This document shows positions 18,834 to 26,301 of a stretch of 64,000 nt of DNA, piece after piece. Source of the stretch: Nonomuraea candida (GTDB taxonomy: Bacteria; Actinomycetota; Actinomycetes; Streptosporangiales; Streptosporangiaceae); assembly GCF_000725485.1 (NCBI RefSeq), contig NZ_JOAG01000033.1, positions 1 through 64,000 on the forward strand, read 5' to 3'. The position numbers were made by a program, and so were the translations under genes. Below the pieces are notes generated by a model that made no database searches, was not told the DNA's origin, and saw only the letters and a program-made list of their open reading frames with translations. Numbering within the stretch: position 1 is the stretch's first letter; each line of letters starts with the position of its first letter.

Positions 18834-19339
18834 GGGCTCAAGCCTGCCAGGGCCGCGTTCTCGACGCGTATCCGGACCGTGAGCAGCACCGCGTTGACGG
18901 CCGTGAACACCGCCGCGGTCAGCCAGGCCGTGTGCACGAGCGGCAGCGCGATCCCCTCGGCCACCACGGCGACGTAGTTGGGATGGCGCAGCCACCGGTA
19001 CGGCCCCCGCGCCACCAGCGGCAGGCCCGGCACCACGACCACGCGGGTGTTCCACTGCCGGCCCAGCGTGCCGATGCACCACCAGCGCAGCCCCTGCGCC
19101 AGCACGACGAGGGCGAGCATGGGCCAGCCGAGCGCGGGCAGGAACGGGCGGCCGAGCAGCCAGACCTCGGCCGGGGCCGCGGCGAGCAGCGCCACGTGGA
19201 CCAGCACGATCCACGGGTAGTGCCGCGCGCCGCGCTCGACGCCGCCCCTGGCCCTGGCCCAGGCCAGGTTGCGCCGGGCCACGACCAGCTCGGCCAGCCG
19301 TTCGAGCACGACCAGGCCGATGAGCAGCGCGTACGCCAT
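18830..19339 (-). CDS. Isoprenylcysteine carboxyl methyltransferase-family protein, probable alkylpyrone O-methyltransferase (BpsB-like)
   Basis: The 169-residue integral membrane protein has four to five hydrophobic spans and the ICMT signature RGPYRWLRHPNYVAVVAEG, where the Arg-His-Pro-Asn-Tyr run contacts S-adenosylmethionine. It starts in the stop of the type III polyketide synthase gene (TGATG; a GTG 3 nt earlier is also possible) and its stop overlaps the next gene. In Bacillus subtilis the same gene pair bpsA-bpsB makes alkylpyrones and methylates them to alkylpyrone methyl ethers; that is the best model for the job here, inferred from family and gene order. Confidence 0.82.
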   Translation of the reverse strand: MAYALLIGLVVLERLAELVVARRNLAWARARGGVERGARHYPWIVLVHVALLAAAPAEVWLLGRPFLPALGWPMLALVVLAQGLRWWCIGTLGRQWNTRVVVVPGLPLVARGPYRWLRHPNYVAVVAEGIALPLVHTAWLTAAVFTAVNAVLLTVRIRVENAALAGLSP

Positions 19340-20358
19340 CACCAGTGCAGCAGGAGCAGCTCGGCGGAGAACCCGGGCCCCAGCGCCATCAGCAGGGCGG
19401 GGGTGCCGGGCCGGCCGCGCGTCTCCTGCAGGACGTGCAGGACCGAGACCGACGACAGGTTGCCGTGCTCGCGCAGCGAGCGCCAGGTCACGTCGAGGGC
19501 CTTGGCGGGCAGGCCGAGCGTCTCCACGATCTTGTCGATCACCTTGGGGCCGCCGGGGTGGCAGATCCAGGTGGCGACCTGCTCGGGGGTCAGCCCGTAG
19601 TCGGCCAGGAACGCCTTGATGTCGGCGGCCAGCACCTGCTCCACGAACGACGTCAGGTCCGCGTCCAGCACGATGCGGAAGCCGTGGTCGCCCACCTCCC
19701 ATCCCATGAGGTGCTCCGTGCCCGGGTAGAGCCTGCTGCGGGTGGCGACGACCTCGGGGCCCGGGCCGCGCCCGCACGCCACCACCGCCGCCGCGCCGTC
19801 GCCGAACAGGCCGCTGGCGACCAGGTTCGCGATCGAGGTGTCGTCACGCTGGATGGTCAGCGAGCACAGCTCCACGCAGACCAGCACCGCGACGTGGTCG
19901 GGCCAGCCGCGCAGGTAGTCGTGCAGGCGGGAGAGCCCGGACGCGCCCGCCGCGCACCCCAGGCCGAACACCGGCACCCGTTTCACGTCGGGCCGCAGCC
20001 CCGCCCGCTGCGCCAGCTTGGCGTCGATCGACGGGGTCGCCAGGCCGGTGGTCGAGCAGAACAGCAGGTGATCGACCTTCTCCGGCGGCACGTCGGCCTT
20101 GCGCAGCGCCCCGATCAGCGCCTGCTCCCCGAGGTCGAGCGCGGCCTCGACGTAGGCGTCGTTGGCGCGGGCGAAGGAGTCCAGCTTGGCGTAGTCGGCC
20201 AGCGGCAGGGCGAGGTTGCGGCCTTGCACCCCGGTGGCCTGGTGGAACCGCCTCAGCAGCGCCTCGTCACAATCCGTCAGCCGGGAGAACGCCTCGGTGA
20301 TCTCCGCCTGCTCGTAACGGTGATCGGGCAAAACGGTCTGTACTCCCGCAATATGCAT
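19339..20358 (-). CDS. Type III polyketide synthase
   Basis: This 339-residue chalcone-synthase-fold enzyme condenses an acyl-CoA starter with malonyl-CoA to make a pyrone, resorcinol or related product. The catalytic triad is visible: Cys135 in FGLGCAAGA, His267 in ICHPGGPKV and Asn300 in EHGNLSS. It is a little shorter than most bacterial members (350-390). ATG 20358 follows AGGAGAG at a 4-5 nt distance; the upstream open frame is antisense to the next gene. It heads an operon with an ICMT-type methyltransferase and a TIGR03086 protein. The start codon sits in an ATATGCATAT palindrome. Product chain length cannot be predicted by eye. Confidence 0.9.
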   Translation of the reverse strand: MHIAGVQTVLPDHRYEQAEITEAFSRLTDCDEALLRRFHQATGVQGRNLALPLADYAKLDSFARANDAYVEAALDLGEQALIGALRKADVPPEKVDHLLFCSTTGLATPSIDAKLAQRAGLRPDVKRVPVFGLGCAAGASGLSRLHDYLRGWPDHVAVLVCVELCSLTIQRDDTSIANLVASGLFGDGAAAVVACGRGPGPEVVATRSRLYPGTEHLMGWEVGDHGFRIVLDADLTSFVEQVLAADIKAFLADYGLTPEQVATWICHPGGPKVIDKIVETLGLPAKALDVTWRSLREHGNLSSVSVLHVLQETRGRPGTPALLMALGPGFSAELLLLHW

Positions 20359-20394
20359 ATATCTCTCCTGCCGCTGAAAGGCCGCCGCTAACAT
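20351..20394. promoter_or_regulatory. Divergent control region between polyketide synthase and GlxA genes
   Basis: Only 42 bp separate the two start codons. ATATGCATAT (20351-20360) is a perfect 10-bp palindrome covering the polyketide synthase start. TAACAT (20389-20394) lies 6 nt before the GlxA-family ATG 20401 with no SD, as expected for the -10 of a leaderless mRNA. Confidence 0.5.
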
Positions 20395-20400
20395 GCGGGC

Positions 20401-21372
20401 ATGCTGCTCCCGTTCCCTGCCAGGCCGCACCTGGTTTCCGTGCTGGCGTTCGACGGAATGGCGCCGTTCGAGCTCGGCTGCGTCGTCGAACTGTTCGGGC
20501 TGCCCCGCCCCGAGCTGGACGTCCCCTGGTACGACCTGACGGTGTGCGCGGAGACGCGGGAGCCGCTGCGCGTGGTCGGCGGTTTCACCATGCGGGCCGA
20601 GCACGGCCTGGACCTGCTGGCCGAGGCCGACACGGTCATCGTGCCCGGCGTCGCGGACGTCAGGGCGCCGGTCTCGGAGCCGCTCGTCACCGCCCTGCGC
20701 GCGGCCTCCGCCCGCGGCGCGCGGATGGTCTCGATCTGCTCGGGCGCGTTCGCGCTGGCGGCGGCCGGCCTGCTGGACGGCCGCCCGGCCACCACCCACT
20801 GGAGGTACGCCGAGCTGTTCCAGCGGCGCTTCCCCGCCGTCCTGGTCAACCCCTCCGTCCTGTACGTGGACGACGGCGACGTGCTCACCAGCGCGGGCAG
20901 CGCCGCCGGCCTCGACCTGCTGATCCACCTCGTACGCCGCGACCACGGCCCGAACGTGGCCAACACCGTGGCCCGCCGCCTGGTCGTGCCGCCGCACCGG
21001 GAGGGCGGGCAGGCCCAGTTCATCCAGGCCGCCGTCACCCCCGTGGCGGACGACGACGCGGTGGCCAGGGCGATGGCCTGGGCCCTGGACCATCTGGCCG
21101 GCCCCATCTCGGTGGGCGACCTGGCCGGGGTGGCGCACATGTCGGAGCGCACGTTCATCCGGCGCTTCAAGCGGCAGACCGGCACCAGCCCGCTGCGCTG
21201 GGTGATCTCCCAGCGAGTGGCGGCCAGCCTGCCCCTGCTGGAGTCGACGGCGGCGCCGGTGGAGGAGATCGGGGCGGCGGTCGGGTTCGAGAGCCCGGCG
21301 ACGTTCCGGCACCACTTCACCCGCGCGATGCGCACCTCGCCGTCGGCCTACCGCCGGGCGTTCGGCGCCTGA
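20401..21372 (+). CDS. GlxA-family transcriptional regulator (DJ-1/PfpI + AraC HTH)
   Basis: The 323-residue regulator has an N-terminal class I glutamine-amidotransferase-like (DJ-1/PfpI) domain up to about residue 190, with SICSGAFALAAAGLLDGRPATTHW around the nucleophile-elbow Cys, and a C-terminal AraC HTH pair (AHMSERTFIRRFKRQTGTSPLRWV and a second HTH ending ATFRHHFTRA). It is divergent from the type III polyketide synthase operon with a 42-bp shared promoter, so it is the most likely regulator of that operon. The effector is unknown. Confidence 0.85.
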   Translation: MLLPFPARPHLVSVLAFDGMAPFELGCVVELFGLPRPELDVPWYDLTVCAETREPLRVVGGFTMRAEHGLDLLAEADTVIVPGVADVRAPVSEPLVTALRAASARGARMVSICSGAFALAAAGLLDGRPATTHWRYAELFQRRFPAVLVNPSVLYVDDGDVLTSAGSAAGLDLLIHLVRRDHGPNVANTVARRLVVPPHREGGQAQFIQAAVTPVADDDAVARAMAWALDHLAGPISVGDLAGVAHMSERTFIRRFKRQTGTSPLRWVISQRVAASLPLLESTAAPVEEIGAAVGFESPATFRHHFTRAMRTSPSAYRRAFGA

Positions 21373-21433
21373 CCGGCCGCCCACCGGATGCGGCGGGAGT
21401 GGGTCGGGGAGGCGCGCACCCGCGCCATCACCG

Positions 21434-22519
21434 TCAGCGGGTGAGCCGCCAGAGCGAGGTCACCTCGGCGGCGCGGGCCGCGTGCAGCGGGTCGTCCGCG
21501 TCGCCCGCGCGGCGGTGCCGGGGCGCGACGTCCACCCGGCCGGCCACCCGCAGCCCCGCCCGCTCGAACTCCGCGGCCAGCTCGCCCTTACCGCGCAGCC
21601 CCAGCCGCTCGGCCAGGTCCGACAGGACGAGCCAGCCCTCGCCCGCCGGCTCCAGATGCCCGGCCAGCCCGTCCAGGAATCCGCGCAACATCCGCCCGCC
21701 CGGGTCGTAGACGGCGTGGTCGAGAGGGGAGAGCGGCTTGGCGGGCAGCCACGGCGGGTTGCAGACGATCAGCGGCGCGCGCCCCGGCGGGAACAGGTCG
21801 GCGGGCACGACCTCCACCCGGTCCTCCAGCCCCAGGCGGGCGACGTTGTCGCGGGCGCACGCGACGGCCCGCTCGTCGAGGTCGGTGGCCACCACGCGCC
21901 GCACCCCGCGCCTGGCCAGCACCGCCGCCAGCACGCCGGTGCCGGTGCCCACGTCGAAGGCGAGCCGGTCACCCGGCAGCGGCGCCTGTGCCACCAGGTC
22001 GACGTATTCGCTCCTGGTGGGCGAGAACACGCCGTGGTGCGGGTGGACGCGGGCGCCGAGCGCCGGGACGTAGACGCCCTTCTTGCGCCACTCGTGCGCC
22101 CCGATCAGGCCGAGCAGCTCGCGGAGCGGGCCGACCGCGGGCGGGGCGTGCGGGCCGTGCACCTCGGCGCAGGCCAGCCGTACGTCGGGCGCCCGGCGCA
22201 GCGGCACGACGTGGTCCTCCGCGTAGGGGATGAGCAGCATGCCGAGCGTGCGGGCGCGCCGGGACCGCGCCTGGCGGTGGCGGTGGAAGCCGCTGCCCGG
22301 CTCGGCCGGCTTGCAGCGGCGGCCCATCGCCGTCAGGAGCCGGCGGCCGTTGTGGAAGTCGCCCCGCCACAGCAGCGCCGTGCCCTCGCAGGCCAGGCGG
22401 TAGGCGGTGGCGGCGTTCATGCCGTCGTCGGCGACGATCACGCGCCCCGGCGGGGGCGCGCCCAGCGCGCTGCGCCAGACCGCCGACCGCTCCTGCCCCG
22501 CCTCGGTCCATCGGATCAT
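21434..22519 (-). CDS. Class I SAM-dependent methyltransferase (HemK/RsmC-like)
   Basis: The 361-residue protein has a less conserved N-terminal half (about 1-170) and a C-terminal Rossmann methyltransferase domain: DVGTGTGVLAAVLA (motif I), VVATDLDERAV (motif II) and CNPPWLPAKP (motif IV, NPPW). NPP(Y/F/W) marks enzymes that methylate amide or exocyclic nitrogen, as in PrmC, RsmC and adenine MTases. Substrate is unknown; a translation-factor or rRNA target is possible. ATG 22519 has no strong SD. It ends 62 nt from the convergent GlxA gene. Confidence 0.75.
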   Translation of the reverse strand: MIRWTEAGQERSAVWRSALGAPPPGRVIVADDGMNAATAYRLACEGTALLWRGDFHNGRRLLTAMGRRCKPAEPGSGFHRHRQARSRRARTLGMLLIPYAEDHVVPLRRAPDVRLACAEVHGPHAPPAVGPLRELLGLIGAHEWRKKGVYVPALGARVHPHHGVFSPTRSEYVDLVAQAPLPGDRLAFDVGTGTGVLAAVLARRGVRRVVATDLDERAVACARDNVARLGLEDRVEVVPADLFPPGRAPLIVCNPPWLPAKPLSPLDHAVYDPGGRMLRGFLDGLAGHLEPAGEGWLVLSDLAERLGLRGKGELAAEFERAGLRVAGRVDVAPRHRRAGDADDPLHAARAAEVTSLWRLTR

Positions 22520-22570
22520 CGCACCGACCGTTTCACGGAACGCCCCCGCCGGGCCACCGCTTTTCCGCGA

Positions 22571-22675
22571 CGGGCCGTACGCCGGGGAGGGTCGTGACGG
22601 TGACGGGGCCGCACGCCGGGGAGGGGCGTGACGGTGACGGGGCAGTACGCCGGGGAGGGTCGTGGCGGACCACCC
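22571..22675. repeat. 34-bp tandem repeat, about three copies
   Basis: The unit (TACGCCGGGGAGGGTCGTG plus ACGGTGACGGGGCCG) recurs with exact 34-bp spacing at 22577, 22611 and 22645; the first two copies differ at a few bases and the third diverges at its end. It fills the gap between the methyltransferase and TetR genes. No function is apparent. Confidence 0.75.
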
Positions 22676-22687
22676 GCCGGGGATGGG

Positions 22688-23326
22688 TTACGGGAGCAGG
22701 CCCGTCACCAGGGCGCGGACCCCCTTGGCGTAGGTGTCGCGCCCGGTCAGCTCCTCCCACCGGCCGCCGATCTCGCCCAGCCTCGGGTACTCAGCGCCGT
22801 CCAGCTCGGCGAACACCCGCTCCCGGTAGGTGCTCCCGCCCTCCTCGCGCCGCCGGCGCGCCGCCGCCCCGGCGGCGATCTCCCCGGCCGTGTAGTGCCA
22901 GATCACCCGGTAGGCGTCCACGGCGTCCTCGACGCCCAGCCCGGCCCGCATCGCGGCGTCGATGATCTGCTCCGGGTACCACAGCGCGCTCACCGAGAGC
23001 AGGTCGTCGGCCCGCAGCACGTCCACCGCCCACGGGCAGCCGGCCACCGCCTCCCGCATGGCCAGGGCGGCGGCCACCATGCGCTCGCGCGGCTCCGCCG
23101 GCAGCTCGGGCCTGGGGAAGCCGGCGGCGTAGTCGTCGAGCAACAGCAGCAGCAGCTCCTCCTTGTCACGCACGTGGTGGTAGATCGCCATGGCCGTGCT
23201 GCCGACCTCTCTGGCCAGGCGGCGCATGGTCAGCCCGGGGAGCCCGTCTTCCTCGATCACTCTGGTGGCGGCGGCCACGATCTCCGCCTTGGAGATCCTG
23301 GGCGGCCTGCCCGTACGCGTCGGCAT
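22688..23326 (-). CDS. TetR/AcrR-family repressor with TetR_C domain
   Basis: This is a 212-residue regulator: the N-terminal HTH spans about residues 10-55 (ATRVIEEDGLPGLTMRRLAREVG then AMAIYHHVRDKEELL), followed by a ligand-binding domain of the tetracycline-repressor C-terminal type. It is divergent from an MFS exporter gene, the classic TetR/efflux layout. ATG 23326 has no SD; TAACAT sits 6 nt upstream, suggesting a leaderless message. A perfect palindrome just upstream is the likely operator for this protein. Confidence 0.87.
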   Translation of the reverse strand: MPTRTGRPPRISKAEIVAAATRVIEEDGLPGLTMRRLAREVGSTAMAIYHHVRDKEELLLLLLDDYAAGFPRPELPAEPRERMVAAALAMREAVAGCPWAVDVLRADDLLSVSALWYPEQIIDAAMRAGLGVEDAVDAYRVIWHYTAGEIAAGAAARRRREEGGSTYRERVFAELDGAEYPRLGEIGGRWEELTGRDTYAKGVRALVTGLLP

Positions 23327-23332
23327 CTTGTC

Positions 23333-23359
23333 ATGTTACTTTTTATACATGTATAAAAA
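23333..23359. promoter_or_regulatory. Divergent leaderless promoters with 20-bp perfect palindrome (TetR operator)
   Basis: TTTTTATACATGTATAAAAA at 23340-23359 is a perfect 20-bp palindrome in a GC-rich background. It contains the MFS start codon (23349). On the minus strand TAACAT (23338-23333) is 6 nt before the TetR ATG; on the plus strand TACTTT (23337-23342) is 6 nt before the MFS ATG. The palindrome would therefore cover the spacer of one promoter and the start of the other, allowing one repressor dimer to shut both. Confidence 0.75.
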
Positions 23360-24671
23360 CTTGTGGGCCGTCGCGGTCCTGGCCTTCGCCGTGGCCGTGG
23401 GCACCTTGCAGATGACGGTCGTGGTGCCGCTGCTGCCGGGGCTCGCGCGGCACCTCGGCGCCTCGCCCACCACCGTCTCCTGGACCCTCACCGCCGGGCT
23501 GCTGTCGGGCGCGGTCTCGATCCCGCTGCTGTCACGGCTCGGCGACATGTACGGCCGCCGCATGACGTCGCTGGTCGCGCTCGGCCTGCTGGTCGCCGGC
23601 TCGGCGCTCGGCGCGCTGTCGGACACGCTCGCGCCGCTCATCGCGGGCCGCGTGCTCCAGGGCGTCGCGGCGCCGCTGCTCCCGCTGGCCATGGGCCTGG
23701 TCAGGCAGGCCGTCCCCGCCCGCCGGCTGCCGGCCGCGATCGGGGTGCTGAGCGCCATGATCGGCGTCGGCAGCGGCGGCGGCATGATCCTCGCCGGACT
23801 CCTCGACGGGGACCACCGCGCCGTGTTCTGGGCGCTGACCGGGCTGGGCGCGCTGAGCTTCGTCCTGGTGGCGGCCGTGGTGCGCGAGACGCCCGCCCGC
23901 GCCCCCGGGCGGCCCGACCTGACCGGGGCGGCGCTGGTCGCGGCGTGGCTCGTGTGCCTGCTGCTCGCCATCAGCAAGGGCGCGGCGTGGGGCTGGACCT
24001 CGCCGCTGACGCTGGGACTGCTGGCGGCGGCCGTGGTGGTGGCCGCGATCTGGGTCGCGACCGCCCGCCGCGCCGAGTCGCCGCTGATCGAGATTCCCAT
24101 GCTCGTGCACCGGCGGACGGTGGGGGCGACCGTGGCGTCGTTCCTGCTGGGGTTCGCCCTGTTCGCGGCCATCACCACGGTGTCGGCCGTGGCCCAGGGC
24201 GCGCTCGGCGCCACGGTGCTGCAGGTCGGGATCTACCTGCTGCCGACGACGGTGCTCATGCTCGTGGTCTCCGTGCTGGCGGGCGCGCTGATGCGCCGCT
24301 TCACCGCCTCCGCGCTCGTGACGGCCGGCTCGGCGCTGGTGACGGCCGCCGCGTTGTGGCTGGCGGTGTCCAGGTCGTCGAGCGCCGACCTGTACGGCGC
24401 CGCGACCGTGCTGGGCCTGGGCGTCGGCCTCGGGTACGCCGCGCTCGGCACGATGGCGGTCGAGCACGTGGAGCCGGCCAAGACGGCGGCGGCCGGCGGG
24501 ATCAACGCGCTGGTCAGGGTCGTGGGCAGCAGCGTGGCCGGTGCGGTGGGGGCGGTGGTGCTGGCCGCCGGGGGCGCCGGGTGGAGCTTCGGCGTCGCGG
24601 CGGTGGCGGCCCTGCTGGCCGCGCTCTTCGCCGCCGCCTACGGGAACCTCGCGCGAAAGCAACCGGCCTGA
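23349..24671 (+). CDS. MFS multidrug efflux transporter
   Basis: The 440-residue integral membrane protein of the major facilitator superfamily (drug:H+ antiporter type) begins almost directly with a membrane span (LWAVAVLAFAVAVGTLQMTVV). The loop 2-3 motif is seen as SRLGDMYGRRMT, and about 12-14 spans follow. ATG 23349 (MYKNLW) is chosen because TACTTT lies 6 nt upstream and the protein starts at the first span; no SD is present. The divergent TetR gene suggests inducible efflux of a hydrophobic compound. Confidence 0.85.
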   Translation: MYKNLWAVAVLAFAVAVGTLQMTVVVPLLPGLARHLGASPTTVSWTLTAGLLSGAVSIPLLSRLGDMYGRRMTSLVALGLLVAGSALGALSDTLAPLIAGRVLQGVAAPLLPLAMGLVRQAVPARRLPAAIGVLSAMIGVGSGGGMILAGLLDGDHRAVFWALTGLGALSFVLVAAVVRETPARAPGRPDLTGAALVAAWLVCLLLAISKGAAWGWTSPLTLGLLAAAVVVAAIWVATARRAESPLIEIPMLVHRRTVGATVASFLLGFALFAAITTVSAVAQGALGATVLQVGIYLLPTTVLMLVVSVLAGALMRRFTASALVTAGSALVTAAALWLAVSRSSSADLYGAATVLGLGVGLGYAALGTMAVEHVEPAKTAAAGGINALVRVVGSSVAGAVGAVVLAAGGAGWSFGVAAVAALLAALFAAAYGNLARKQPA

Positions 24672-24764
24672 CGCGCGGGCCGGGGCCGTCGGAGGGCGGG
24701 CGGCGGCCCCGGTTCGAAGCGTGCTCGGGCGGTCCCGAAGTCGGATACACTTGTTCAGGCACGA

Positions 24765-24837
24765 GGGGCTATGGCGCAGTTGGTAGCGCGCCTCCATGGC
24801 ATGGAGGAGGTCTGGGGTTCGAATCCCCATAGCTCCA
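24765..24837 (+). tRNA. tRNA-Ala (anticodon GGC)
   Basis: The cloverleaf is complete: acceptor GGGGCTA pairs with TAGCTCC, including the G3:U70 wobble that is the identity element of tRNA-Ala; the anticodon stem CCTCC/GGAGG encloses ATGGCAT with anticodon GGC; the T-loop GGTTCGAATCC is canonical. The discriminator is A37 of the block and CCA is not encoded (sequence continues CAA). A TACACT box about 14 nt upstream may be the -10. Confidence 0.96.
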
Positions 24838-24843
24838 CAACAG

Positions 24844-24883
24844 GCGAGAAGGCCGCTCCCGAGATCGGGGGCGGCCTTCTCGC
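24844..24883. terminator. Hairpin terminator after tRNA-Ala
   Basis: GCGAGAAGGCCGC at 24844-24856 pairs perfectly with GCGGCCTTCTCGC at 24871-24883, and the inner bases CTCCC/GGGGG extend the stem. It follows the tRNA by 6 nt and faces a convergent gene, so it may work in both directions. It has no clear T-run on the plus strand. Confidence 0.75.
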
Positions 24884-24912
24884 GTTGCCGGGGCCCGGCT
24901 CCGGTGGCGGGC

Positions 24913-25773
24913 TCACACGGGCGGGTTGAAGCGGTGGTAGCCGGGCGCCGTCCACCCGCCGGGCATGGCGGCGAGCTGGTGGACGTACGACTCCAGCTCA
25001 TACCGCACCACCGGCCGATCCCCCCACTCCACCCTGGCCGTGCCGGTGAGCTGCAGCGTCCCGCCCTGCTCCCAGTCGGGGAACAGCAGCCCGGCCGCCG
25101 GGTTCAGCTCCAGGTTGCCCAGGGTCATGTACATGCCGTTGCCCGGATAGTCGGGCCACTCCAGCGTGCGCGGCCCGGTGACCCGGACGAAGCCGGGGTT
25201 GCCGCCCCGGTGCGACACGTCGGCCCCGTGCCCGTCGGCGGCGGTGGCGACGAAGAACGTGTCCGCCGCCGCGATCAGATCCGCGTGCCGCTCCGTCAGC
25301 TCGCTCCCGCCGCCGAGGGTGGCGGGCGTGCCGGGGAAGGTGGTGGGCTCGCGGGTCTGGATGTACTTGGGGCAGTTGGAGTAGACCTGCTCGGTCCACA
25401 CGACGAGGGAGTCCCCGGCCTGTACGGCGGTGCCGTTCACCCGCATCCTGCGGCGGGTGTGCGGCTCGATGGCCAGCAGGCCGAGGTCCCGCTCCGCCGC
25501 GAACAGCCCGTGCAGCGGGTCGCCGGCGGCGGGCAGGGCGCGGATCACGATCGTGCGGTCGTCCTCGGCGGCGGCGAACCCGGCGGGCCCGGTGAGCACG
25601 CCCGCCCAGAGGTGCCCGAGGTCGTCGGCCGCCCCGGCGACGATCATGCGCTGGGCCCGCAGGAACTCGGCGGCCGGGCCGGGGATCTCCGGCCGGGTGC
25701 GCGCGCTGCCGTGCCCGGTGAGCCCGACCCCGGCCCGCCGCTGCGCCGCGACCTCGCCGGGATGGTTTCTCAT
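24913..25773 (-). CDS. Pyridoxamine 5'-phosphate oxidase-family (FMN-binding split barrel) protein
   Basis: The 286-residue protein has a PNPOx-like flavin-binding barrel in its second half: ADTFFVATAADGHGADVSHRGGNPGFVRV and NGMYMTLGNLELNPAAGLLFPDWEQG are typical of the family, with a long N-terminal part that also resembles a split barrel (GHLWAGVLTGPAGF, RALPAAGDPLHGLF). It is unlikely to be the vitamin B6 enzyme; such proteins bind FMN, F420 or haem and reduce or protect against small electrophiles. ATG 25773 overlaps the stop of the upstream VOC gene by 1 nt (TAATG), giving a two-gene operon. Confidence 0.8.
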   Translation of the reverse strand: MRNHPGEVAAQRRAGVGLTGHGSARTRPEIPGPAAEFLRAQRMIVAGAADDLGHLWAGVLTGPAGFAAAEDDRTIVIRALPAAGDPLHGLFAAERDLGLLAIEPHTRRRMRVNGTAVQAGDSLVVWTEQVYSNCPKYIQTREPTTFPGTPATLGGGSELTERHADLIAAADTFFVATAADGHGADVSHRGGNPGFVRVTGPRTLEWPDYPGNGMYMTLGNLELNPAAGLLFPDWEQGGTLQLTGTARVEWGDRPVVRYELESYVHQLAAMPGGWTAPGYHRFNPPV

Positions 25774-26216
25774 TAGAAGAACCCGCAGGTCGGCGCGCCG
25801 GTGGTGGGCGCGGGACGGTCTCCGGCGGCGTCGGGGGCGAAGATCTCCAGCCGGATGCCGTCGGGGTCCTCGAAGAACACGCCGCCCGACGCGGCGCCCT
25901 CGCCGTGCGGCACGACGCCGTCGTGGTGCAGGGTCGCGCCCAGCTCCCTGATCACGGTCTCCGCCCGGCGCACCGCGTCGAGGTCGGCGACCTGGAACGA
26001 CAGGTGGTGCAGGCCCGGCAGGCCGGCGGCGAAGCGGCCGTCGCTCTGCTGCCAGAGCGTCAGCACCAGCTTGCCGTCCTGGGCCAGGAAGGCGTAGCGG
26101 CGCCCCTTCTCCTGCGACTCGCCCGCCGGCGTGAACCCGAAGACGCGCCCGTAGAACGCGATGGACCTGTCGAGGTCGGTGACGTTGAGCCCGATGTGCC
26201 CGGTCTGAAAGGCCAT
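25773..26216 (-). CDS. VOC-family (glyoxalase/bleomycin resistance) protein
   Basis: The 147-residue vicinal-oxygen-chelate protein has two beta-alpha-beta modules: HIGLNVTDLDRSIAFYGRVFGF (metal His at residue 7) and LHHLSFQVADLDAVRRAE (second His), with the acidic C-terminal EDPDGIRLEIFAPD segment. Substrate is unknown; glyoxalase, dioxygenase or antibiotic-binding roles all occur. ATG 26216 follows GAGGAGTGAGGC. It is first in an operon with the PNPOx-like gene and its promoter carries several TCTAACG-type sites. Confidence 0.83.
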   Translation of the reverse strand: MAFQTGHIGLNVTDLDRSIAFYGRVFGFTPAGESQEKGRRYAFLAQDGKLVLTLWQQSDGRFAAGLPGLHHLSFQVADLDAVRRAETVIRELGATLHHDGVVPHGEGAASGGVFFEDPDGIRLEIFAPDAAGDRPAPTTGAPTCGFF

Positions 26217-26226
26217 GCCTCACTCC

Positions 26227-26296
26227 TCTAACGCTTGCACGGTAGATTTGCCGTTAGAAGCACTATAACGGCAAATCTACTGCTTTGGCGTTAGAA
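26227..26296. promoter_or_regulatory. VOC operon control region with 15-bp inverted repeat and four TCTAACG sites
   Basis: GTAGATTTGCCGTTA (26242-26256) and TAACGGCAAATCTAC (26266-26280) are perfect 15-bp inverted arms around a 9-nt loop. An outer pair TCTAACGC (26227-26234) and GGCGTTAGA (26287-26295) flanks them. On the minus strand TATAGT (26267-26262) in the centre of the repeat fits a -10 about 45 nt before ATG 26216 but has no good -35. The sites recur before the ABATE gene at 26874. A simple terminator of the ABATE gene is the alternative, though no T-run follows. Confidence 0.6.
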
Positions 26297-26301
26297 GAGG
26301 G

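Noticed and set aside
22571..22675. CRISPR-like array in the 34-bp repeats
   Set aside because: The units are directly abutting with no unique spacers, and no cas genes are present.
24765..24883. tRNA-Ala 3' end as an integration (att) site
   Set aside because: No integrase, no repeat of the tRNA 3' end and no foreign-looking genes are found on either side.
24913..26223. Single 436-codon minus-strand frame suggesting a VOC-PNPOx fusion
   Set aside because: The VOC gene is in another frame with its own stop at 25773; the part upstream of ATG 25773 in this frame is not protein-like.
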